Assembly (NCBI GenBank): GCA_036488725.1
Contig: DASXHD010000129.1
Coordinates: 62,001 to 126,000 of the forward strand
Direction: 5' to 3'
Origin: DASXHD01 sp036488725
Lineage (GTDB): Bacteria > Myxococcota_A > Polyangia > Polyangiales > Polyangiaceae
Length of the DNA stretch: 64,000 nt
Positions 52,021 to 60,674 of this stretch are shown here, one piece after another. Position numbers and translations under genes: made by a program. Every line of letters begins with the position of its first letter. The stretch's first letter is position 1. A model generated the notes under the pieces. It saw only the letters and a program-made list of their open reading frames with translations, ran no database searches and had not been told where the DNA came from.

Positions 52021-53497
52021 TCGCGATTCCGAGCTGCTTGCGGAGCTTGCCGTAGCGGTCGCTCGACACGAACGAGAGCAAGTCGTCCATGCGTTCTTGC
52101 GTGCGCTCTTTGTCCTCGAGATCGAAGACGCTCTGCGCCGCCATCAGATCGTTGGCGAGGAGAAGCCCCGCGCGCCACGCCGTGCGATCGACGCCGCTCG
52201 CCCAGCGCTGCAAGTTCGTGCGCCCGCCTTCTTCGACGAACCGCAAGAAGTGTCCGCGAAGCTGATCGATCGACGTCGGCTCCAAGATCGGCTCGATCGC
52301 TTTGGCGATCGGCACGACGACTTGCTTCGCGCGCTCGTTCATCGGCATGCTCGGATTTCCGATCGAGAGGGCAGCGAGAAAAATGTCCTCGAGATCGGCG
52401 ATGCCGCCGCCCGCGTTGCTCGAGAAGAGCGCGCGCATGAACTCTTGCGCGCGGTGCTGCGCGAGATGCTTGCCCGCGATGAACGCGAGCTCGGCGGCGC
52501 TTCGTCCGGAGAGGGCTTTCCCGCCGATTTTCGTCGCAGGCGGCATCGCCGGCACGAGCTCCGCGGTGCCGTCGAAATCCGGATAGACGAAGAGCTGCGG
52601 CGGGTGCATTCCCAAAATCGCCGCCGCCCACGCGAAGCAGCGCACGGCTTGAATCGTCGAGAGCGCCGGGTCTTGTTTCTTCTCGGCCTCGAGCTTCTGC
52701 AATTGCTTGTCGCGCCGCAGCGCCGAGAGGCGTCCGACGAGCACCGCCGGCGCGACGACCGCGAAGATCTCTCCGACGAGCGGCTCCTCGTCCGGGTGGA
52801 GCAAGAGGCGCGACCACGCGTCGGCCGAGAGCGCCGCCTTCGGACGCACGAGCGCGGTCTCGCGAAATTTGTTGTAATGTGCACGTTCTTCGGGCGACGC
52901 CTGCCCGAGGAAGACGAGCGCGTGCGCGACGCACCACTTGCCGTCCTCTTCTTTTTTCTTTTCGTAGACGCGATAGAGCGTGTGGAGCGCAGCTTCGTCG
53001 CGCGGGTCGTGGCGGAGGCGCCGCTGGAGCTCGATCGGGTCGTCGTCCGGAACTTCCTTGGCGGTCACGCCGGAGAGATCGATGTCGACCGAGACGTTCG
53101 CCTGCGCCTCTTCGAGCGCCTTCTCGAGCTCGGCGACGCGCCGCTCGAGGAACGAGATGCGCTGCTGGAGCGCCCCCGAATCTTGTTTGAGCTGCAACGA
53201 AGCGCGCGGAGCTTCCTTGTCCTCCTCGCTCTCGTACATCTCCTTGATGACGACCTGGTGACGCGCCTCGTACGCCGATTGCAGCGCCTTCTCGAGCGAG
53301 CGCAGGCGCGCCTTGTCGAGGCCGAGCGAGTCGGCCATGCGATCGAGCTGCGCGCGCTCTTCTTGGGTGATGATGCCGTCCTCGATCACCTCGGCGAAGA
53401 GCTCCTCGTACATCATTTCGAGCTTGCCGAGCCGCACGTTGGCGGCCAGCTCGCCCGGCTCGAAAGACACGCGGTGCTCGAAATTTTCGTCGGTCAT
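52013..53497 (-). CDS. TerB-like/coiled-coil protein of unknown function
   Basis: A 494-residue soluble protein. Residues 24-75 (YEELFAEVIEDGIITQEERA and following) look like a TerB/DUF533-type helical module. A coiled coil follows (ISFLERRVAELEKALEEAQA, about 112-132), then an Asp-rich linker and a TPR-like helical body. No catalytic motif is evident. ATG 53497 is supported by a TAGATT box eight bases upstream. It heads a three-gene minus-strand unit and is divergent from a response regulator. Confidence 0.75.
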   Translation of the reverse strand: MTDENFEHRVSFEPGELAANVRLGKLEMMYEELFAEVIEDGIITQEERAQLDRMADSLGLDKARLRSLEKALQSAYEARHQVVIKEMYESEEDKEAPRASLQLKQDSGALQQRISFLERRVAELEKALEEAQANVSVDIDLSGVTAKEVPDDDPIELQRRLRHDPRDEAALHTLYRVYEKKKEEDGKWCVAHALVFLGQASPEERAHYNKFRETALVRPKAALSADAWSRLLLHPDEEPLVGEIFAVVAPAVLVGRLSALRRDKQLQKLEAEKKQDPALSTIQAVRCFAWAAAILGMHPPQLFVYPDFDGTAELVPAMPPATKIGGKALSGRSAAELAFIAGKHLAQHRAQEFMRALFSSNAGGGIADLEDIFLAALSIGNPSMPMNERAKQVVVPIAKAIEPILEPTSIDQLRGHFLRFVEEGGRTNLQRWASGVDRTAWRAGLLLANDLMAAQSVFDLEDKERTQERMDDLLSFVSSDRYGKLRKQLGIAIG

Positions 53498-53505
53498 GGG
53501 TCCCC

Positions 53506-53511
53506 AATCTA
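53506..53511 (-). promoter_or_regulatory. -10-like box TAGATT, 8 nt before start 53497
   Basis: On the minus strand TAGATT is followed by 8 bases and ATG. It shares a 60-base divergent gap with the box of the response-regulator gene. Confidence 0.5.
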
Positions 53512-53543
53512 CCCAATTTCACGTGGACGTTACATTGCCCGAG

Positions 53544-53549
53544 TAGGCT
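53544..53549 (+). promoter_or_regulatory. -10-like box TAGGCT, 8 nt before the response-regulator start
   Basis: TAGGCT is followed by 8 bases and then ATG 53558. Confidence 0.5.
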
Positions 53550-53557
53550 TCTTCTCG

Positions 53558-54247
53558 ATGGCACGCATTCTCGTGATCGAAGACGAGCGGGACCTGCAGC
53601 AGGTGCTCGCGTACAACCTGCGGCAGGCCGGTCACGACGTCGTGACGGCTTCGGGCGGGCAGGAGGGACTGCGTCTCGCGCGCGAAAATACGCCCGACCT
53701 CGTCCTGCTCGATTTGATGTTGCCGGATTTGCCGGGCACCGAGGTCTGCCGCGCGCTCAAGCGCGAGCCGGCGACGCAGGGCATCGCGGTCGTCATGGTG
53801 ACGGCCAAGGGCGAGGAGATCGATCGCGTCGTCGGCTTCGAGCTCGGCGCGGACGATTACGTCGTCAAACCGTTCAGCGTGCGCGAGCTCTTGCTGCGCG
53901 TGCAGGCGATCCTGCGGCGGAGCTGGAGCGAGCACCCCGCCGCGCCGATGTTCGAGTTCGGGTGCCTCCGCGTCGACCGCGAAGCGCATCGCGTCTGGGT
54001 CAGCGAAAAAGAAGTCGAGCTCACGGCGCTCGAGTTCAAATTGCTCGCGACGCTCCACGACCGGCGCAACCGCGTGCAGACGCGCGGCGCGCTCTTGAGC
54101 GACGTCTGGGGAATCGACGCCGACATCACGACGCGCACGGTCGACACGCACGTCAAACGCCTTCGCGAAAAGCTCGGCGAAGCGGGCGAGTACATCGAGA
54201 CCGTGCGCGGCGTCGGCTACCGCTTCGCCGACGCGCCTGCGAAGTGA
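53558..54247 (+). CDS. OmpR/PhoB-family response regulator
   Basis: A 229-residue two-domain regulator. The receiver has VIEDERDL, the phospho-acceptor Asp in LLDLMLPDLPG (about residue 52) and the Lys in YVVKPFS (about 103). The winged-helix output domain has ELTALEFKLLATL and the end VRGVGYRFA typical of PhoB/OmpR. No partner kinase is next to it; the orphan histidine kinase at 8525 is one candidate by elimination only. It lies seven bases from a convergent lipoprotein gene. Confidence 0.92.
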   Translation: MARILVIEDERDLQQVLAYNLRQAGHDVVTASGGQEGLRLARENTPDLVLLDLMLPDLPGTEVCRALKREPATQGIAVVMVTAKGEEIDRVVGFELGADDYVVKPFSVRELLLRVQAILRRSWSEHPAAPMFEFGCLRVDREAHRVWVSEKEVELTALEFKLLATLHDRRNRVQTRGALLSDVWGIDADITTRTVDTHVKRLREKLGEAGEYIETVRGVGYRFADAPAK

Positions 54248-54254
54248 GCGCTCC

Positions 54255-54755
54255 TCAGAACGTGCACTGAGAGAGAGGCAGACCGTTGTCCGGGCAGCAC
54301 GCGTGGAGCGTGACGTTGCCGGTGATGTTGAAATTGACGTCCTTGTTGATGTCCTGCCCGCCGTCGCTGAGCATCCCGCCGTCGTTCACGTTGCCCCAAT
54401 AGCCCCAGTAAAAGAGGCTCGCGTTCGCGGTGTCGCCGTGGAGGGCGACCGATGCGTCCGGATCGAACGCATAGGTTTGCGCCGTGCCGATGTTCGGCCC
54501 CGCGTCGTTGACGGTGACGTTGCACCAACCGAGGTAGTCCTGGATGGTGAGCGTCAGCTGGTTCGACGTAGCGTCGGTCGCGGCGTCGCCGGTCGAGCCG
54601 TCGGACGTCGAGCCGTCGGTCTTCGAGCTGTCCGGTTGCGTCGTGTCGTTCGACGCATCGGACGTTCCGCCGTCGTCAGTCGACGATCCCGAGCTGCAGG
54701 CCGCCGCGATCGCGAGGGATGAAAAAACGGCACCAAGAAAGAAGATTCGCTTCAT
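54255..54755 (-). CDS. Ser/Thr/Asp-rich lipoprotein of unknown function
   Basis: A 166-residue lipoprotein (signal ending IAAAC|S). A 50-residue Ser/Thr/Asp linker is followed by a Cys-containing domain. Its pieces include TIQDYLGWCNVTVNDAG, SLFYWGYWGN and LHACCPDNG. The four Cys could pair as disulfides. The type is seen in sets of related myxobacterial proteins, but I cannot name a function. It is divergent from the next lipoprotein by 55 bases. Confidence 0.65.
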   Translation of the reverse strand: MKRIFFLGAVFSSLAIAAACSSGSSTDDGGTSDASNDTTQPDSSKTDGSTSDGSTGDAATDATSNQLTLTIQDYLGWCNVTVNDAGPNIGTAQTYAFDPDASVALHGDTANASLFYWGYWGNVNDGGMLSDGGQDINKDVNFNITGNVTLHACCPDNGLPLSQCTF

Positions 54756-54798
54756 GCGCCGATCCTTGCACGCGGCGTTGGCGATGGGCAAGTCGTGA

Positions 54799-54804
54799 TA
54801 GCCT
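54799..54804 (+). promoter_or_regulatory. -10-like box TAGCCT, 6 nt before start 54811
   Basis: TAGCCT is followed by 6 bases and then ATG 54811. Confidence 0.5.
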
Positions 54805-54810
54805 TTTCGA

Positions 54811-55632
54811 ATGGGCGCTTTGCGCGTCGTCGCGTTTCTTGCACTTGCTTCGTGCGCGGAGATTTCGGGGCTGTCGCAGCTCGGTACCGACGACGGCGCC
54901 GCTCCGGCGGACGTCGCGACGCTCGACGCGCCCGCGGACAACGTGCCGCCGGCGCTCGAGGCCGGTCACGAAGCCGACGCGTCGCCGAGCGACTCGGCCG
55001 GCCCGGCGCTGACGTATTGCAATACGCTCGGCACCGCCAATTTGTTTTGTGCGGACTTCGACGAGCAGTCCGTGACGGACGCTTACGTGAACGGCGTGCT
55101 GCAAAGCTGGACGAGCGTGAGCTCGCCGCCGCCTTCGCTGACGACCGCGCAGCATACGTCCGGCGCGCAGTCGGGCCTGTTCGACGGCGCGAGCGACGAG
55201 ATGCTCGGCTTCGCGATGCTGGGCATGGTGGGGTCGACCACGAGCTTCGGCGTCAGCATGAACGTTCGCAACGAGACGATGCCGGCGACGGGCGACAACC
55301 AGATCCTCACGGTCCAAGTCACGCAGGGCTACACGCTGATCTTCGCGCTCCGGCCGTCGAGCAACGCCGTGTCCTTTCAGGTGAACGAGATCTATTCGAC
55401 CGACGCCGGGCAGCAGACGATGTCGCACAAGCCGGCCGGGACGGTCCCGAACGCCGCGTGGCAAAAGCTCCAGCTGTCGATCTCGAGCACGTCGGTCACC
55501 GTGATGTTCGGGTCGATCGCGACGCAGTTCACTCGCGCGATCACCGGCACGAATGAATTCGCGATGGCCGCGGGCTGGAGCGTGGCGGGCTGGAGCGGCG
55601 AGCTCGACGACGTGATCGTCGCGATCAACTGA
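54811..55632 (+). CDS. Lipoprotein with lectin-like beta-sandwich
   Basis: A 273-residue lipoprotein (signal ending LASC|AEISGLSQL, a start often seen in myxobacterial surface lipoproteins). An Asp/Ala linker is followed by NLFCADFDEQSV and a beta-rich domain ending GWSGELDDVIVAI. That end and the W-S-G-x-(L/F)-D-D pattern are typical of LamG/concanavalin-like folds, which often bind sugars. No active-site residues are recognised. The kinase gene follows after 20 bases. Confidence 0.68.
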   Translation: MGALRVVAFLALASCAEISGLSQLGTDDGAAPADVATLDAPADNVPPALEAGHEADASPSDSAGPALTYCNTLGTANLFCADFDEQSVTDAYVNGVLQSWTSVSSPPPSLTTAQHTSGAQSGLFDGASDEMLGFAMLGMVGSTTSFGVSMNVRNETMPATGDNQILTVQVTQGYTLIFALRPSSNAVSFQVNEIYSTDAGQQTMSHKPAGTVPNAAWQKLQLSISSTSVTVMFGSIATQFTRAITGTNEFAMAAGWSVAGWSGELDDVIVAIN

Positions 55633-55640
55633 TCAACTGG

Positions 55641-55646
55641 TAGAGT
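55641..55646 (+). promoter_or_regulatory. -10-like box TAGAGT, 6 nt before a kinase start
   Basis: TAGAGT is followed by 6 bases and then GTG 55653, in the 20-base gap after the lipoprotein gene. Confidence 0.5.
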
Positions 55647-55652
55647 GCGGCC

Positions 55653-57134
55653 GTGGCATCCGACGATCCCGACGAGCGAGCGCGCGAGCGCGTCGGCACC
55701 GTCCTCAACGACAAGTGGACGCTCGAGCGGCTGATCGGAATCGGCGGGATGGCCGCGGTCTACGCAGGCCTGCATCGAAACGGCGCGCGCGCGGCGATCA
55801 AGGTGCTGCATCCGGCGTACGCGCGGCGAAAAGAAATTCGCGAGCGCTTCCTCCGCGAAGGTTACGCCGCGAACCGCGTGAATCACTCGGGCGTCGTGAA
55901 GGTGCTCGACGACGACGTGATGGAGTCGGGACCCGACGAGGGCGGCGCGTTCCTCGTGATGGAGCTGCTCGAAGGGCAGTCCATCGAGGATCGCCTCGAT
56001 CGCGGGCCGCCGATCGGCGAAGGCGAGCTCCTCTCGATCGTGCGCGCGGTGCTCGACGTGCTCGATTCGGCGCACAAAGCGGGCGTCGTTCACCGCGATC
56101 TCAAGCCGGAAAATTTGTTTCTCGCGCGCGACCCCGACAAGCCGACCGCGCCGCCGAAGATCAAGATCCTCGACTTCGGTCTGGCGCGGATCATGGAGGG
56201 CGGCGGCGGTCGCACGATGGCCGGCATCGCGATCGGGACGCCGTCGTACATGCCGCCGGAGCAGGCCGCCGGTCGCGTCCACGATATCGACGCGCGGTCG
56301 GATTTGTTCGCGCTCGGCGCGTCGGCGTTTCGCATCCTCGCGAATCGCACGGTGCACCCGGCCGACGGTGCGATCGCGATCTGCGCGCGCATGGCGAAGG
56401 AGCCCGCGCCGCCGCTCCGCTCGATCGCGCCGAACGTCTCGGAGAAGACCGCCGCCGTCATCGATCGCGCGCTCGAGTTCGCGCGCGAGGACCGCTGGCA
56501 GAGCGCCGCCGAAATGCGCGCCGCAGTCGACGACGCGATCGCATCGCTCGGCGGCGACGTGATCGAAATCGAAAGCGGAATGATCGAGGTGTCTGCGGAG
56601 CCGCCGGCGGCACGTCGCGAGCGAGCGCCGTCTGCGGAGCCCGCGGCCGAGCGCTCTCCGCGCCCCGAGCGTGTGTCGCGAGATTCGCCGCCGCCGCCCG
56701 CGCCGCGCAAGACGAGCTCGTCCTTTCTCTTGTGGATCCTCATCTTCGTGGCGCTCGGCGTGCTGGCGAAGCTCGGCTGGGATCGTTACGGGCCGAGCGC
56801 GTCGATCGCGGGCGAGACGCCCGACGCGGCGCCCGCGGTCACGTCGGTTCCCGAGACGGCCGCGGTTCCCGAAGCCGCGGCACCGCCCGTCGTCGTTTTC
56901 GACGCGCACGTCGAGCCTGAGGTCGTCGAAGACGCGTCGGTCGACGCGCCCGCCGTGCTCGAGGCTCCAGACGCTTCAGCCGACGCCGCGATCGCCGACG
57001 CCGCGCTCGACGCCGAAGCATTGGACGCGGCCGAGCCCGCCGTCGTCGTTCACGACGCCGGCGCTCACGTTCACCACCGCGACGGCGGGCCCCACCATCA
57101 CATCCACACGACCCACCACACGCATCATCACTGA
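55653..57134 (+). CDS. Ser/Thr protein kinase, transmembrane, with poly-His tail
   Basis: A 493-residue Hanks-type kinase starting at GTG. It has GIGGMAAVY, AAIKVL, HRDLKPENLF (about residue 147), ILDFGLARI and MPPEQAAG. After a Pro/Glu linker, one membrane helix (about 350-368) leads to an outer Asp/Ala-rich stretch. The final 27 residues contain 13 His, ending HHHIHTTHHTHHH. Such a tail outside the membrane could bind zinc, nickel or copper; no other sensor domain is visible. Downstream genes encode a heme-motif lipoprotein and a pseudokinase. Confidence 0.87.
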   Translation: MASDDPDERARERVGTVLNDKWTLERLIGIGGMAAVYAGLHRNGARAAIKVLHPAYARRKEIRERFLREGYAANRVNHSGVVKVLDDDVMESGPDEGGAFLVMELLEGQSIEDRLDRGPPIGEGELLSIVRAVLDVLDSAHKAGVVHRDLKPENLFLARDPDKPTAPPKIKILDFGLARIMEGGGGRTMAGIAIGTPSYMPPEQAAGRVHDIDARSDLFALGASAFRILANRTVHPADGAIAICARMAKEPAPPLRSIAPNVSEKTAAVIDRALEFAREDRWQSAAEMRAAVDDAIASLGGDVIEIESGMIEVSAEPPAARRERAPSAEPAAERSPRPERVSRDSPPPPAPRKTSSSFLLWILIFVALGVLAKLGWDRYGPSASIAGETPDAAPAVTSVPETAAVPEAAAPPVVVFDAHVEPEVVEDASVDAPAVLEAPDASADAAIADAALDAEALDAAEPAVVVHDAGAHVHHRDGGPHHHIHTTHHTHHH

Positions 57135-57144
57135 GTTTGAGCGC

Positions 57145-57150
57145 TATACT
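57145..57150 (+). promoter_or_regulatory. -10-like box TATACT, 5 nt before start 57156
   Basis: TATACT is followed by 5 bases and then ATG 57156; it is one of the best matches to TATAAT in the window. Confidence 0.5.
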
Positions 57151-57155
57151 GAAGC

Positions 57156-58829
57156 ATGCGTCTTCGCTTCGTTCTCGTCTGTTTGATCGTGGCGGCTTGC
57201 GGTGGCGACGACAACGTCTCGGTCTTCGACGCGGGCGGTGACGGAGACGCGAGCATCACGCCGTTCGACGGCGGCTTCGAAGCGAGCGGCGGCGACGGCG
57301 CGCCTTCGACCTTCACCGACTTCGGCGATCCGATCGTCGTCGCGGGCGACGCGGGACCGAGCGCGCCGAGCAACGCGCAGCAGCTCTTCGGCGATTCCGA
57401 CGCAGGCGCGCCGAGCGGCGGTCCGTGTCTCGTCGAGCCCGAGGTCGGCTCGCTCTATCCGCACAACTGGCTGCGCCCGCGTTTCCGTTTCGTCGCGAGC
57501 GCCGGCGAGAACCTCTTCGAGATCCGCCTCCACGCGCCGAACCAGACGAAAGACCTTCTCGTCTATACGACCGAGACGAGCTGGACGATGCCCAAGGCGA
57601 TGTGGGATCTCGTTCGCGATCACTCGAACGACATGCCTTTGACGCTCACGGTGCGCGGCGGCGCGTTCGACGGCACGAACCTCACCAACGTCGCGCTCGG
57701 CTCGAACGGCACGATCGGCATCGCGCCCGTCGACGCGCCCGGCAGCATCGTCTACTGGTTCACCGACGGTTACAGCGGCGCGATCGGCCTCAACGGATTT
57801 TCGGTCGGCGACGAATCGGTCGTGAGCGCGTTGACCACGCCGCAAGTCCAAGAGCAGAGCATCAGCTGCATGGGCTGCCACACCGGCACGCCCGACGGCG
57901 CGAGCGTCGTCATCTCCACGACGAACGGCGGCTGGGGCAACATGCTCGCGAGCGTCGACCCGGGCGACGGCGGCGCGGCCGGCGTGGTACCAAGTTACGC
58001 TGGTAACGCGGGGCTCGCCGCGCTCCTCGCGGGCCCGCTCGGCATCTCGACGATCTCGAAGGCGCACTGGCAGACCGGCGACCGCGTCGTCGTCGCGAGC
58101 AACAACACCGACCTCCAGTGGATCGACGTCGAAGCGACGAGCGCCGCGAACGCGCGCGGAACGATCGCGCGAAACGGCACGCAAACGCCGGGCGCGCTCG
58201 CGGGCTCGCCGTCCTTCAGTCACGATGGCAACACGATCGTCTACACGGCGACCAACCACACCGCCGACGGCCGTCTCGGCGGCTACTACCTCGACACCGA
58301 CGACACCGGCTCGCGCGCCGATCTCTACACCGTGCCCTTCGCCAATCGCGCCGGCGGAACGATCGCTCCGGTCGCCGGCGCGTCGGACCCGAACGTCCAA
58401 GAATTTTATCCGTCGTACTCGCCCGACGACGCGCTCATCGCGTTCGCCGAAGCGCCGAACGACAAGAACATGTACAACCAGCCGCTCGCGGAGGTGTACG
58501 TGATCCCGGCGGGCGGCGGCACCGCGACGCGCCTCGCCGCCAACGATCCGCCGTCGTGCTCGGGCGTCGCGAGCCCCGGCGTCACCAACACGTGGCCCAA
58601 GTGGGCGCCGAGCGTCGGCACCGCGTCGGGCGGCCGCAGCTTCTATTGGATCGTCTTCAGCTCGACGCGCATCGGCGCGCTGCCTCAGCTCTTCATCACG
58701 CCGGTGGTGGTCAGCAATGGTTCCATCCAGACGTACGCGTCGCTCTACTTGTGGAATCAGCCGGCAAATCAGGGCAACCACACGCCCGCGTGGGACTACT
58801 TCAAGATCTCGTCGCCGCCGCCCAACTGA
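57156..58829 (+). CDS. PD40-like beta-propeller lipoprotein with CxxCH
   Basis: A 557-residue lipoprotein (signal ending IVAAC|G). An Asp/Gly-rich linker is followed by SLYPHNWLRPRFRFVAS. A single CxxCH (CMGCH, residue 238) comes next, then propeller units of the TolB/PD40 type such as SPSFSHDGNTIVYTATNHT and FYPSYSPDDALIAFAEAP. This combination suggests a surface redox or heme-binding propeller. A similar gene type is common near myxobacterial kinases. The partner is unknown. Confidence 0.72.
   Translation: MRLRFVLVCLIVAACGGDDNVSVFDAGGDGDASITPFDGGFEASGGDGAPSTFTDFGDPIVVAGDAGPSAPSNAQQLFGDSDAGAPSGGPCLVEPEVGSLYPHNWLRPRFRFVASAGENLFEIRLHAPNQTKDLLVYTTETSWTMPKAMWDLVRDHSNDMPLTLTVRGGAFDGTNLTNVALGSNGTIGIAPVDAPGSIVYWFTDGYSGAIGLNGFSVGDESVVSALTTPQVQEQSISCMGCHTGTPDGASVVISTTNGGWGNMLASVDPGDGGAAGVVPSYAGNAGLAALLAGPLGISTISKAHWQTGDRVVVASNNTDLQWIDVEATSAANARGTIARNGTQTPGALAGSPSFSHDGNTIVYTATNHTADGRLGGYYLDTDDTGSRADLYTVPFANRAGGTIAPVAGASDPNVQEFYPSYSPDDALIAFAEAPNDKNMYNQPLAEVYVIPAGGGTATRLAANDPPSCSGVASPGVTNTWPKWAPSVGTASGGRSFYWIVFSSTRIGALPQLFITPVVVSNGSIQTYASLYLWNQPANQGNHTPAWDYFKISSPPPN
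57994..58007. repeat. Inverted repeat GTTAC-N4-GTAAC
   Basis: GTTAC-GCTG-GTAAC inside the propeller gene; related to the palindrome at 1403-1418 (GTTAC-CATG-GTAAC). The two differ only at two spacer bases. Confidence 0.5.
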
Positions 58830-58879
58830 CGCCTCGAGCGCGAGGGCAAGGCTTTTGGGCTTTCTCCGCGCGTCATGTG

Positions 58880-58885
58880 TACAAT
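58880..58885 (+). promoter_or_regulatory. -10-like box TACAAT, 7 nt before start 58893
   Basis: TACAAT is followed by 7 bases and then GTG 58893. It overlaps ATG 58884 and follows ATG 58875, so those would not be transcribed from this box. TTGGGC at 58855-58860 is a weak -35 at 19 bases. Confidence 0.45.
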
Positions 58886-58892
58886 GTCCACT

Positions 58893-60674
58893 GTGCAAGC
58901 GAGCGCCAAGAACGACGCCGCTTCCGCGCACGGTCGCACGTTCGAGCGCATCGCGGAGGTTCGGAAGCTCGCCGGCCGAAAAGTGCCGACGGCGATCGTT
59001 CACGCGTTCGGCCCGGGCGGCGCCGAGGTCGCCGTGCTCGAGCGCTACGCCGCAGCGACCGGTGCCGAGGCACTCGACCGACTCGAAAAAGACGCGCGCA
59101 TCGCGATGTCGCTTCGCCATCCGAACCTCGCCGCGGTGCGCGACGTCTGGCGCGAGAACGGCGAGCTCTGCATCGCGAGCGAATGGGTCGAGGGCGAGAC
59201 GCTCGAGGAGCTGCGCAAGCTCGCCGCGGGCGGAAAAGAGCTCACGATCGAGGTGGGCGTTCGCGTCATCGTCGATTTGCTCGGCGCGCTGAGCGCGCTC
59301 CACACGCTCGGAGCGGGCGCCCTCGCCCACGGCGACGTGACGCCGCTCACGGCGATCGTCGGCTTCGACGGCGCGACGCGTCTCGTTCGGCCGTATCGCG
59401 GGCACGTGGCCGCGAAGCTCGCCGACGGCGACTGGTTTTCGTACGCCGCGCCCGAGGTCTGCAAAGGGGGGCCTGCCGATTCGCGCGCCGATTTGTATTC
59501 GGTCGGCGTCATCCTCTGGGAGACGCTCTCGCGGCGGAAGCTCTTTCCGAAAGCGACGCGCGAGGGACGCGCGGCGCGCACGCTTCCCGTCGGAAAGCCG
59601 ACTGCGCCGGTCGACGCCGCTTGGGCCGCGCCGCTCGCGACGGTCGCCGAGCGCGCGCTCGCCAACGATCCGGCTGCGCGTTACACGTCGGCCGCCGAGA
59701 TGGCCGCGGCGGTGCGGCTCGCGGTTCGTTCGAAGCTCGCGATGCCACCGCGTGTCGCTGCCGCCGTCGACAAGCTCGCGGGCGACAAAATTCTTTCGCG
59801 CCGAATGGCCAACGCGCTTCCGGAGGTCGACACGAGCGCGCGCGTCTCCGGCCGGCCGTCGCGCCCGTCGCTTCCGCCGCAAGCGATCGCGGCGCTCTCG
59901 AAGATTCGTCCCTCGTCGCGTCCGCCGGGCTCGCCCGATCCGAAGGCCAAAGCCGCGATGCCGCCGGTGCCGAAGGCGCCGCCGCTTCCCGCGATCGAAC
60001 CGCCGCCGCCGCCAGCGCCGACGCTCGAGCGTCCGCACACCGGCCCGCGTCCGTTCGCGCCCGCGCTCGATCTCTCGCCGCCGCCGCCGCGCGCGGCGCA
60101 CGACAGCATCTCCGATGAGGACAGGGACGGTCCGACCAAAGTTCGCACCGTGCCGCCCGAGGTCCTCGCCGAGCTCATGGGCAAGCCGGCGAAGCCTCCG
60201 CCGCCCGCGCCGAAAGCGGAAGCGATCTCACTCGACGACGCGCTCCTCGAAGCGGTTCCGAGCGCGCCCGCGCCGACGCCGCCGCCCGCGGTCACGCCCG
60301 CTCTCACACCGGCCGGCGTGCCGCCGAAGTCGCGCAGCCGCGCGCTCGTCATCGCGGTCGCCGTCCTCGTCAGCCTGATCGCCCTCGCCGCGATCGTCGC
60401 GGTCGGCGGCTCGAGCTCCAAGCCGACGGACCACGCGACGAAAAAAACCACCGCCACGACCCCGTCGACTGCGACCGCCACGGCAACCGCCACGGCGACG
60501 CCGATGGCGACGGTGACCGCGACGGCCACGGCGACGGCGACGCCCACGGCAATGCCGACCGCCACGCCCGAGGACTCCTCGACCGGCGAGCCGAGCCCGA
60601 CGCAAGCCGCGCCCGCCGAATCGCACCACCCGCACGCCCGCCCGCGACCGACGTACGACCCGATGGGGATCTGA
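58893..60674 (+). CDS. Transmembrane pseudokinase with Thr/Ala-rich tail
   Basis: A 593-residue protein with a degenerate kinase domain. There is no glycine loop, the ATP lysine is missing (EVAVLERY), the catalytic loop reads HGDVTPLT (about residue 146) and no DFG is found. Yet YAAPEVCKGGPADSRADLYS and the C-lobe are intact, so the fold is kept while phosphotransfer is unlikely. A long Pro-rich linker, one helix (about residue 483) and an outer (T/A)-rich tail of about 60 residues follow. GTG 58893 is chosen from the TACAAT box; ATG 58875 is the alternative. It may serve as an adaptor for the kinase at 55653. Confidence 0.75.
   Translation: MQASAKNDAASAHGRTFERIAEVRKLAGRKVPTAIVHAFGPGGAEVAVLERYAAATGAEALDRLEKDARIAMSLRHPNLAAVRDVWRENGELCIASEWVEGETLEELRKLAAGGKELTIEVGVRVIVDLLGALSALHTLGAGALAHGDVTPLTAIVGFDGATRLVRPYRGHVAAKLADGDWFSYAAPEVCKGGPADSRADLYSVGVILWETLSRRKLFPKATREGRAARTLPVGKPTAPVDAAWAAPLATVAERALANDPAARYTSAAEMAAAVRLAVRSKLAMPPRVAAAVDKLAGDKILSRRMANALPEVDTSARVSGRPSRPSLPPQAIAALSKIRPSSRPPGSPDPKAKAAMPPVPKAPPLPAIEPPPPPAPTLERPHTGPRPFAPALDLSPPPPRAAHDSISDEDRDGPTKVRTVPPEVLAELMGKPAKPPPPAPKAEAISLDDALLEAVPSAPAPTPPPAVTPALTPAGVPPKSRSRALVIAVAVLVSLIALAAIVAVGGSSSKPTDHATKKTTATTPSTATATATATATPMATVTATATATATPTAMPTATPEDSSTGEPSPTQAAPAESHHPHARPRPTYDPMGI

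Noticed and set aside
54255..54941. Longer frame for the Ser/Thr/Asp-rich lipoprotein
   Set aside because: The lipoprotein signal begins at ATG 54755; the extra part overlaps the divergent gene.
60460..60570. Thr/Ala-rich repetitive coding tract considered as a CRISPR-like or satellite array
   Set aside because: Units are short, irregular and in frame; it is a low-complexity protein tail.
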